DNA of 7,752 nt from Deltaproteobacteria bacterium (GTDB lineage: Bacteria; Desulfobacterota; Desulfobacteria; Desulfobacterales; ETH-SRB1). Position numbers and translations under genes: made by a program. The notes under the pieces were generated by a model, which was not told the DNA's origin, did not search any database, and saw only the letters and a program-made list of their open reading frames with translations. Below, piece after piece: positions 1 to 5,362 of this stretch. Positions within the stretch are counted from its first letter, which is position 1. Each line of letters begins with the position of its first letter. The DNA is taken from NCBI GenBank assembly GCA_019314185.1, contig JAFCZU010000138.1:1-7752 (forward strand). Reading direction: 5' to 3'.

Positions 1-54
1 TCTGATGACAACTCAAGTATAAGAATTAAATTCAAAGAAAATATATTTATTTAA
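1..54 (+). CDS. possible 3' end of an upstream gene (partial)
   Basis: The first frame is open from base 1 and reads 17 residues (ending KFKENIFI) before TAA at 52-54. The other two + frames close within 20 bases. This could be the C-terminus of a gene that begins before the window, but 17 codons in AT-rich DNA can stay open by chance, and no family can be recognised. Low confidence. Confidence 0.2.
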   Translation, partial: SDDNSSIRIKFKENIFI

Positions 55-110
55 CACCCTGGAAAGTATATCTAAAAACTCACAACATAACTAAACTGGC
101 AACATAATGA

Positions 111-139
111 CCCCATTCTTTTGTGGCCCCATTTTTTGG
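111..139 (+). repeat. short direct repeat CCCCATT, 16-base spacing
   Basis: CCCCATT occurs at 111-117 and again at 127-133, each followed by a T-rich stretch, within the leader of the methyltransferase gene. The second copy runs into the GGAG at 138-141 that could serve as a (distant) ribosome binding site for the start at 160. No function is known to me. It may be a scar of a mobile element or chance. Confidence 0.3.
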
Positions 140-159
140 AGATAAAAAAACGATAAAAA

Positions 160-792
160 ATGCCTGTAACAAAATTTAATCCGCAGCAAGAATCAATTTA
201 TCAACAAGATCAATACGCAAAAAGCGGTATTGGCCGTTGGCATTGGGATAAAAGGGATCAACTGGCCTTGAACCTTGTGTGCCCTGCTCACCGAACGCTT
301 GTGGATATCGGCTGCGGAGAGGGTATTACTTTGGAAAAAATGCACCGACTATTCCCGGACAGAAAAGTTATAGGAATCGATATTCTACCAGAAAATATCG
401 ATATTTGCAGACACTATGGTTGCAAAGTTGAACAAGGTGACGTGTACAATCTGCCATTGCCTGCAAAAAGTGTAGACTTTGTGCTGTTCATGGAGGTGAT
501 TGAACATTTGGAACATCCTGAAACCGCTATTCAAGAAATTCACAGGGTTTTAGTTCCTGACGGAAGATTGGTGATCGTATTTCCTAATGATAAAATTTTC
601 AAGATAGCAAGAATTCTTACTTTACGTTTTCGTGAGGCGGCGTATGATCCGGGCCATGTCCGACAATGGACTCCAAGTAATATGCGGAATTTTTTGAATG
701 GGCAAGGCTTCACTTCTGCTTTTTCTCGAAATATTCCGTTTTATCTCTGGCCAATTTCTCTGCACTGCATAATGGCAGCCGACAAAAAATGA
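160..792 (+). CDS. class I SAM-dependent methyltransferase (Methyltransf_11-like)
   Basis: A cytosolic enzyme of 210 residues that should transfer a methyl group from S-adenosylmethionine to an unknown small molecule or lipid/glycan acceptor. The Rossmann fold is clear: motif I VDIGCGEG at residues 48-55, the acidic end of strand beta-2 (GID, Asp74), the GDVYNLPLP segment near 93-101, and MEVIEHLEHP at 111-120, followed by a RVLVPDGRLVI strand typical of Methyltransf_11. GHVRQWTPSNMRNFL near 165-179 matches the C-terminal lobe common in polysaccharide-locus members. Length is normal. The start at 160 has only a weak, distant GGAG (138-141), so initiation may be inefficient. Its stop overlaps the next start (ATGA), which implies translational coupling with the radical SAM gene. 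The exact substrate cannot be read from the sequence. Confidence 0.88.
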   Translation: MPVTKFNPQQESIYQQDQYAKSGIGRWHWDKRDQLALNLVCPAHRTLVDIGCGEGITLEKMHRLFPDRKVIGIDILPENIDICRHYGCKVEQGDVYNLPLPAKSVDFVLFMEVIEHLEHPETAIQEIHRVLVPDGRLVIVFPNDKIFKIARILTLRFREAAYDPGHVRQWTPSNMRNFLNGQGFTSAFSRNIPFYLWPISLHCIMAADKK

Positions 793-2171
793 TCAAAATA
801 TTATTTATTAATGCAATTAATCCGGAAAGTGAAATCGAAACCCGATATACACCACTGGGAATTCTTTACCTGAGTGCTTCATTGAAAAAGGCGCTTCCTG
901 TAAGTACGTTCGAGATCAAACTTGTTAATAAGAACATCGAAAAAAACCTCCAATCCTTCAGGCCTGACATTGTTGGCATCACCGTTGTATCACAGAACTT
1001 CAATCACGCAATAAGGTATGCGAAAATAGTACGTAAAGAAGGATTGCCTACGATAGTAGGAGGAGTTCATATTTCAATGATTCCGGAATGTATCACAAAA
1101 GATATGGATGTTGGCTGTATCGGCGAGGGAGAATTAACGATCGTCGAATTGATGAAAGTCTTTCTGGAACATAAAAGTTTTCCTCCCGATAAACTGGAAA
1201 AAATAGACGGCATCGTATTCTGGAAAAACGACAAACGAATAAAAACCCCTCATAGGACAGCCATCAGGAAGATGGATCAAATCATACCACATCCTGACCG
1301 AACACTGGAAGGCCCCGTAAAACATGCGTATGTCTTTTCATCGCGAGGCTGTCCGTACCGTTGCGTTTTTTGTGCGTCCAGCCGGTATTGGAATCAAGTA
1401 CGCTTCTTTTCTCCAGAATATGTTTTCGCAGAAGTAGAAGATCTCGTCAATAAATCTGGCGCAAAAATGATCAGCTTTTACGATGACTTGTTTGTGGCCA
1501 ACAAAAAACGTTTACACGACATTGCGATATTAATGGAGCAAGGTGGTTTGGCCAAGAAAATTAAGTTCACATGCTCTTGCCGTTCAAACATGGTGAATGA
1601 GGATATCGTTGCTGATTTACAAAGAATGGGCGTTGTATCAGTGGGATTGGGACTGGAATCTGGCAACCTTCGCGTTTTGAATTATCTTAAGGGCAAAACG
1701 GTTACTATTGAAGATAATCGACATGCTGTTAAACTCTTGACATCTGCTGGCATCAAGACCAACGCCTCGTTTATAATTGGATCTCCGGATGAAACCGAAA
1801 CGGAGATGATCGATACTTATAATTTTATCCGTAAAAACAAATTATCCTTTGTAGACATCTATGTTTTAACTCCCTACCCGGGAACACCGGTGTGGGATTT
1901 TGCTAAATCCTGCGATCTGGTTTCGAATCATATGGATTGGGACAGATTAAACGTCAATTTCGAGGTTAATCACCCCAATGCAATTATTCTATCGAAAACC
2001 ATGAGCAGAAAAAGACTTTATAAAATATACAAGAAGTTCCGACGACAACGACTGGTTCGAAATATTCGTTCATTGATAACCCACCCAATGTTGCTTGATT
2101 TACCTAAGGTTGCCTCTGGAATAGCAAAAGAAAATATCGTAAGGTTTTTCTCGACAAAAAGAAATCGGTGA
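789..2171 (+). CDS. B12-binding domain radical SAM protein (BchE/P-methylase-like)
   Basis: A 460-residue enzyme of the cobalamin-dependent radical SAM class, members of which carry out C-methylations, cyclisations or other radical steps. Residues 1 to about 125 resemble the cobalamin-binding domain, with GGVHIS at 91-96 and IGEGE at 111-115. The radical SAM core follows, with the [4Fe-4S] ligands Cys188, Cys192 and Cys195 in GCPYRCVFC. Further family marks are YDDLF (231-235), LGLESG (287-292), IIGSPDET (329-336) and TPYPGTP (361-367). A basic C-terminal tail (about 405-460) follows. The DxHxxG cobalamin motif of methionine synthase is not evident, as is usual for this branch. The start is fixed by the 4-base ATGA overlap with the methyltransferase, so the two probably act in one pathway. 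Likely targets in this setting are a lipid, hopanoid or sugar, but this is inference. Confidence 0.9.
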   Translation: MIKILFINAINPESEIETRYTPLGILYLSASLKKALPVSTFEIKLVNKNIEKNLQSFRPDIVGITVVSQNFNHAIRYAKIVRKEGLPTIVGGVHISMIPECITKDMDVGCIGEGELTIVELMKVFLEHKSFPPDKLEKIDGIVFWKNDKRIKTPHRTAIRKMDQIIPHPDRTLEGPVKHAYVFSSRGCPYRCVFCASSRYWNQVRFFSPEYVFAEVEDLVNKSGAKMISFYDDLFVANKKRLHDIAILMEQGGLAKKIKFTCSCRSNMVNEDIVADLQRMGVVSVGLGLESGNLRVLNYLKGKTVTIEDNRHAVKLLTSAGIKTNASFIIGSPDETETEMIDTYNFIRKNKLSFVDIYVLTPYPGTPVWDFAKSCDLVSNHMDWDRLNVNFEVNHPNAIILSKTMSRKRLYKIYKKFRRQRLVRNIRSLITHPMLLDLPKVASGIAKENIVRFFSTKRNR

Positions 2172-2227
2172 GGATATATAGCAGTAAAGAATCTTAACTC
2201 AGCAAAATAGTAGAGAGAAATAAATCA

Positions 2228-2602
2228 ATGCTAACGAATATTATTTTCATATCTATTATAACTTTTGGCACTATTACCGCACAGATAATACTCAAAAGAG
2301 GTCTTCTATTATTGGGAGGAATCCAGTTCTCATCCGGCGTCATGGTTGAAATCTTCAGAATAATCCATTCCCCCTGTGTTGTGGGTGCATTTGTTCTTCA
2401 AGGAATAATCGCTTTGTTTTGGATTTATGTTCTTTCAAGAACTCAGCTCGTATATTTGTTCACAATGTCCGGCGCATCCTTTTATATATTGCTTGCACTG
2501 GCAAGCTGGATAATTTTGGGTGAAAGGTTATCCATTATTCAATGGCTGGGCGTCTTTATGATAAGTTTTGGAATGGTTTGTTTTAACTACCGTTCTTGGT
2601 AG
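2228..2602 (+). CDS. EamA/SMR-type small four-helix membrane protein (ArnE/ArnF-like)
   Basis: A 124-residue inner-membrane protein with about four hydrophobic helices near residues 3-21, 49-69, 75-97 and 103-120. The first helix ends AQIILKRG, and the pair LGERLS (97-102) and QWLGVFMISFG (105-115) is the usual EamA half-domain signature. It is half the length of normal EamA transporters and matches the size of ArnE/ArnF, which work as pairs to flip undecaprenyl-phosphate-linked aminoarabinose. Next to a DPM1-like glycosyltransferase and DUF2304, a role in flipping a lipid-linked sugar is the best guess. A general SMR drug exporter is less likely because the neighbours are all glycan-type. 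A purine-rich AGAGAG (2213-2218) lies 9 bases before the start. The gap of 56 bases to the gene before is compatible with one operon. Confidence 0.75.
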   Translation: MLTNIIFISIITFGTITAQIILKRGLLLLGGIQFSSGVMVEIFRIIHSPCVVGAFVLQGIIALFWIYVLSRTQLVYLFTMSGASFYILLALASWIILGERLSIIQWLGVFMISFGMVCFNYRSW

Positions 2603-2876
2603 TCAATCGGTTCCATAATGAAATAAAAAAATAAACTTTTGGTAATATCTATAAAGATCCATTTCATCCTATAATCCAGATTAATTTGCAGATAAGGTTC
2701 TTCTCCTCTTGAGCAATTTCCCAAAATGGAACGAGATAGCGTAAAATAGCAGGGTGCTTGCCTTGAAAAACTTCGGATTGAAACCTGTTGTCAAAAAAAT
2801 TAAAAATAGTTATAAAAAATCTGTTATGAAGCTGTTAACGATATCGTAAAAGAAAAAAAACTAAAAAGAAAATTAA
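2603..2876. other. intergenic region, AT-rich, with a promoter but no gene
   Basis: This gap of 274 bases separates the EamA-like gene from the glycosyltransferase. No open frame with a credible start and ribosome binding site was found. One frame stays open from about 2745 to TAA at 2850 (includes LALKNFGLKPVVKK) but lacks a start codon and a recognisable family. It could be a decayed gene end or chance in A-rich DNA. The only supported element is the promoter at 2788-2816. Confidence 0.5.
2788..2816 (+). promoter_or_regulatory. sigma-70-type promoter upstream of the glycosyltransferase
   Basis: TTGTCA at 2788-2793 (5 of 6 to TTGACA) and TATAAA at 2811-2816 (5 of 6 to TATAAT) are separated by exactly 17 bases of A/T-rich DNA. 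Transcription would begin near 2823, leaving a leader of about 54 bases before the ATG at 2877. The match is good, but the surrounding composition is so A/T-rich that a chance hit is possible. Confidence 0.5.
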
Positions 2877-3581
2877 ATGGAAAAAACCCTTATTGTCATC
2901 CCTGCCTGCAATGAAGAAAAAAATATCGCAGGCGTGATAAATGGGATAAAAAATGTTATTCCTGATGCCGACATTCTGGTCGTAAATGACGGGGGAGAGG
3001 ATCGAACAGAAGAGATCGCCATGAAACTGGGAGTACTTGTGATTAGCCTTCCTTATAATATGGGTTATGGCACTGCGCTTCAAACCGGTTTCAAGTTCGC
3101 TTTAAAGAAAGGATACGAATATGCGATACAAATAGATGCGGACGGGCAGCATGATCCTGAAGACATTCCAAAGTTATTGAATGAGGTATTCAATAATAAG
3201 GCTGATGTAATCATAGGTTCGCGGTTTTTAGGCAACGGAAACTATAAGGCTTCTTTCATAAGAAGAATCGGGATGCTTTTTTTTGCCAATTTGACTTCAC
3301 TTATAATTGGTGAAAAGATTACCGATCCTACTTCAGGTTATCAGGCTGTCAATAAACATGGGCTTCAATTTTATGCCGGAGACTATTATCCTGTTGATTT
3401 CCCTGACGCTGATGTAATCATAATGCTGCACAGAGCGGGATTAAAAATTAAGGAAATTCCAGTAACCATGTATCCAGGCGCACAGGGAAAATCAATGCAT
3501 TCAGGATTAAAACCTGTGTATTATATCTTTAAAATGTTTCTTTCTATTTTTGTTGCATTGCTGAGAAAAGCGGAAACCTGA
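2877..3581 (+). CDS. family 2 glycosyltransferase, DPM1-like (polyprenyl-phosphate sugar synthase)
   Basis: A 234-residue GT-A fold enzyme that should load a sugar from a nucleotide donor onto a polyprenyl phosphate at the cytosolic face of the membrane. Visible motifs are IPACNEEKNI (8-17, usually IPAYNEE), VVNDGG (35-40, nucleotide-binding Asp38), GYGTALQTGF (63-72), the metal-binding DADGQH (87-92), GSRFLG (114-119) and DPTSGYQAVNK (150-160). The length is that of the short DPM1 type with no C-terminal transmembrane pair. The end (about 214-229) is hydrophobic and may lie against the membrane. The leader before the ATG is A-rich with only a weak AGAAA. It lies 4 bases before the DUF2304 gene, a pairing seen often in polysaccharide loci, where the DUF2304 protein may anchor or assist the transferase. 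Confidence 0.88.
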   Translation: MEKTLIVIPACNEEKNIAGVINGIKNVIPDADILVVNDGGEDRTEEIAMKLGVLVISLPYNMGYGTALQTGFKFALKKGYEYAIQIDADGQHDPEDIPKLLNEVFNNKADVIIGSRFLGNGNYKASFIRRIGMLFFANLTSLIIGEKITDPTSGYQAVNKHGLQFYAGDYYPVDFPDADVIIMLHRAGLKIKEIPVTMYPGAQGKSMHSGLKPVYYIFKMFLSIFVALLRKAET

Positions 3582-3585
3582 GATT

Positions 3586-3963
3586 ATGCCTATAAGACAA
3601 AAGATGTTCGCGTTAATTGCGGCTATTGCTCTATGCATTTTCATAGTGGAGCTGGTTCGTAGAAAAAAATTGCGGGAAGAATATTCCTGGTTGTGGCTCC
3701 TTACCGGCTTTGGTGTTATAGTGCTTGCTGTCTGGTATGATTTTCTCATCTTTATTACCAAGATAATCGGCGCAGCTCTGCCCACAACAACCCTCTTTGT
3801 TTTTGCACTCCTTTTTCTTCTTTTGATTGCGCTTCACTATTCTGTCAAGATATCATCCTTAACCAATCAGGTCAGGAAGCTGGCTCAGAAAATTGCTATT
3901 TTGGAAGCAGAGAGCGAAGAGCAAAAAGATTATCACGAAAGTACGAAAGCAGGAAATAGATAA
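3586..3963 (+). CDS. DUF2304 family membrane protein with a repeat-derived C-terminus
   Basis: A 125-residue protein with three hydrophobic stretches (about 7-24, 37-58 and 67-86) and a short charged heptad-like segment (about 88-112, SLTNQVRKLAQKIAILEAE) that can form a coiled coil. This layout, including EEYSWLWLLTG at 31-41, is that of DUF2304 proteins, which usually sit directly after a family 2 glycosyltransferase, as here. Their exact role is unknown; partner or membrane anchor of the transferase is a reasonable inference. The start follows the previous stop by 4 bases, suggesting translational coupling. Residues 117-125 (HESTKAGNR) are encoded by the ACGAAARY inverted repeat that bounds the GxxExxY remnant, so the original C-terminus appears to have been replaced by insertion of that element. 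The functional part seems complete. Confidence 0.8.
   Translation: MPIRQKMFALIAAIALCIFIVELVRRKKLREEYSWLWLLTGFGVIVLAVWYDFLIFITKIIGAALPTTTLFVFALLFLLLIALHYSVKISSLTNQVRKLAQKIAILEAESEEQKDYHESTKAGNR
3932..3956 (+). repeat. left terminal repeat, ACGAAARY units
   Basis: The 8-base units ACGAAAGT (3935-3942) and ACGAAAGC (3943-3950) are followed by a degenerate third unit, AGGAAATA. The repeat is in the reading frame of the DUF2304 gene and provides its last residues and, just after it, its stop codon at 3961-3963. It is inverted relative to the array at 4076-4107. Confidence 0.75.
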
Positions 3964-3982
3964 ATATGATAAATATGATAAA
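3959..3982 (+). repeat. 9-base tandem repeat GATAAATAT at the start of the GxxExxY remnant
   Basis: GATAAATAT is present twice in tandem (3959-3967 and 3968-3976), and a third partial copy GATAAA follows (3977-3982). It contains the DUF2304 stop and duplicates the start codon of the remnant (ATG at 3966 and 3975). It is probably a replication-slippage product. Confidence 0.6.
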
Positions 3983-4076
3983 AGAAAAACATCAGTTTGA
4001 GAAGTTAAGCAAAAAGATCATTGGCGCTGCGATTAAAGTCCACAAAGAACTCTGGCCAGGATTTTTGCATAGCTGA
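3966..4076 (+). pseudogene. GxxExxY protein (PDDEXK_3-like), N-terminal remnant
   Basis: The frame encodes 36 residues, with FEKLSKKIIGAAIKVHKELW followed by PGFLHS and then TGA at 4074-4076. This matches the N-terminal helix of GxxExxY proteins, in which (I)IGAAxxVHxELGPGFLE is the conserved opening of a roughly 125-residue PD-(D/E)XK-nuclease-like family. The Gly of ELGPGF is Trp here. Everything after the first helix, including the GxxExxY motif and putative catalytic residues, is absent, and the TGA directly abuts the terminal repeat. The start could be 3966 or 3975, because a 9-base tandem repeat duplicates it. No good ribosome binding site is visible. The peptide is unlikely to be functional. 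The family's biological role is not established. Confidence 0.75.
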
Positions 4077-4107
4077 TTTTCGTGTTTTCGTACTTTCGTG
4101 TTTTCGT
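4076..4107 (-). repeat. right terminal repeat, four ACGAAARY units on the - strand
   Basis: Read on the - strand from 4107 down to 4076, four consecutive 8-base units are found: ACGAAAAC, ACGAAAGT, ACGAAAAC and ACGAAAAT. This array is inverted relative to the left repeat (3932-3956) and has about twice as many units. It fills most of the gap between the GxxExxY remnant and the ribosome binding site of the next gene. Confidence 0.75.
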
Positions 4108-4144
4108 GATTAATTTTTTACTAATTTAAAAAGGATCTTATCAC

Positions 4145-5317
4145 ATGGCAGGTCTGTCAAACACCAAAAAAAATCTTTTCGCGATCTTTTTGATCACTGC
4201 CATTGCCGCTGTTATTTACTCAAACAGCTTTGACTGTTCGTTTCACTTTGATGATCAGCATGCTATTGTTGAAAACTACGCTATCCACAGATTTGACGTG
4301 AAGCAGATATTCTCCTCAAGCCGCCCGATATTAGACCTTACATTAGCGGTTAATTACTACTTCGGCAAGCTTGATGTCTTTGGCTACCACCTTGTCAACC
4401 TGTTGCTACACATCTCAAACGGTATCATGCTCTACTTCATCCTCCTGTGGACCGCTAACCTTCCATCTATGAAAGAAAAATACGGGCAGCGTGCTTACAA
4501 AATTGCCCTTTATGCTTCTTTAATTTTTATTGCACATCCTATACAAACACAAGCTGTTACATATATTATTAGTCGCTCCTCAGTTCTGGCTACAACCTTT
4601 TATCTTTTGACCCTTCTCCTTTTTATTAGAGCCTTACAGGAAAGCTCAAAGGTTGAAAAGCCGAAACCAGAAACCCATAATTCAAAATTTTACTTAGCCG
4701 CTGGGTTTCTCACCTCCTGCCTTGGTATGGGAACAAAACAGATAACAGCTACCCTTCCTTTAACCCTCCTGATTTACGATTTTTACTTTATATCGGACGG
4801 AAACTGGAAAACGCTGAAAAATCACTACAAGATCCATATTGCCATGTTCTGCACCATAGGTATTGCCATTTATTTGAGTACGTCTGGACTGCAAAAGTTT
4901 GTTTCCTTTGATTATGCTAAAGGAGTGCAAATGCCATTTGGTGAATCTGTTACATCTTTTCAGTATTTTATGACACAACTGCATGTTATCCCATACTATA
5001 TCAAGCTGTTATTTGTCCCTACAAATCTCAACCTGGACTATGACTGGCCGATTACAATGCAGCTGGATCTTACAACTATTCTCTTTTTCATCCTTCTTGC
5101 CGCCATTGCAGGACTTGCAATATGGATGTACCACCGGGCAAGACTTCTTTCTTTCGGAATTATCTGGTTTTTTGTCACCCTTTCAGTGACATCAAGTTTT
5201 GTTGTAATTTACGACGTTATCTTTGAGCACCGACTCTATCTTCCGTCTATAGGATTTGCCATTTTTGCAGCGCTGCTTATTAGTAAAACATCCTGCTTGA
5301 AATGGCATAAGAGCTAA
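4145..5317 (+). CDS. GT-C type membrane glycosyltransferase-like protein (TMTC/PMT related), short form
   Basis: A 390-residue polytopic protein with about nine or ten hydrophobic helices (first at 10-27, last near 366-380). Family marks are FHFDDQHAIVEN (33-44; the Asp36-Asp37 pair lies in the first outer loop, where GT-C enzymes have catalytic acids), HPIQTQAVTYIISR (131-144), the LLFVPTNLNLDYDWP stretch (288-302) and EHRLYLPSIG (361-370). Such proteins transfer a sugar from a polyprenyl-phosphate donor at the outer face of the membrane, often to protein, and bacterial relatives usually continue with more helices and a TPR tail. This one stops 20 residues after EHRLYLPSIG, so it is either TPR-less or truncated. 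AAGGA (4131-4135) lies 9 bases before the ATG. The donor may be made by the DPM1-like transferase upstream (inference). Confidence 0.75.
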   Translation: MAGLSNTKKNLFAIFLITAIAAVIYSNSFDCSFHFDDQHAIVENYAIHRFDVKQIFSSSRPILDLTLAVNYYFGKLDVFGYHLVNLLLHISNGIMLYFILLWTANLPSMKEKYGQRAYKIALYASLIFIAHPIQTQAVTYIISRSSVLATTFYLLTLLLFIRALQESSKVEKPKPETHNSKFYLAAGFLTSCLGMGTKQITATLPLTLLIYDFYFISDGNWKTLKNHYKIHIAMFCTIGIAIYLSTSGLQKFVSFDYAKGVQMPFGESVTSFQYFMTQLHVIPYYIKLLFVPTNLNLDYDWPITMQLDLTTILFFILLAAIAGLAIWMYHRARLLSFGIIWFFVTLSVTSSFVVIYDVIFEHRLYLPSIGFAIFAALLISKTSCLKWHKS

Positions 5318-5323
5318 CTTAAG

Positions 5324-5341
5324 CTTCGTGGTTTAATTTTT
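5324..5341. repeat. possible degenerate end of the ACGAAARY repeat
   Basis: CTTCGTGGTTTAATTTTT, just after the short GT-C gene, resembles the outer edge of the right repeat (TTCGTGATTAATTTTTT starting at 4103). Only TTCGTG and the following T/A-rich run match, so this may be chance. If real, it would be a remnant of a second copy. Confidence 0.25.
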
Positions 5342-5362
5342 CCTTTTTTATGGAGCAATCAG

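Larger units (their letters stand above)
3932..4110. mobile_element. internally deleted GxxExxY-type element bounded by inverted repeats
   Basis: A segment of about 180 bases begins with ATCACGAAAG (3932-3941) and ends with TTTTCGTGAT (4101-4110), which read as inverted ends. The exact inverted core is 15 bases: CACGAAAGTACGAAA at 3934-3948 and its complement at 4086-4100. Between them lies only the N-terminal part of a GxxExxY gene. From the sequence alone this looks like a unit that once held a whole gene of about 125 codons and lost its interior. GATTA occurs at 3928-3932 and 4108-4112 but overlaps the repeat, so it is not good evidence of a target duplication. Whether the element still moves, and by what enzyme, is unknown. 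Confidence 0.5.

Noticed and set aside
2586..2603. Hairpin ACTACC/GGTAGT with a 6-base loop at the end of the EamA-like gene, as a terminator
   Set aside because: The stem is only 6 base pairs with half A/T pairs, overlaps the stop codon and is not followed by a T run.
2745..2850. Startless open frame in the intergenic gap as a gene
   Set aside because: It has no start codon, no ribosome binding site and no recognisable homology. The A-rich composition favours long Lys/Asn runs by chance.
4076..4107. The 8-base array as a CRISPR
   Set aside because: The units are contiguous with no spacers and are far shorter than CRISPR repeats.
3928..4112. GATTA on both sides of the GxxExxY element as a target-site duplication
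   Set aside because: The copies overlap the inverted-repeat edge and are only 5 bases of A/T-rich sequence, so chance is likely.
4983..5189. Open frame of 68 codons inside the GT-C gene
   Set aside because: The GT-C frame carries family motifs here (NLNLDYDWP), so this is a frame-shifted shadow.
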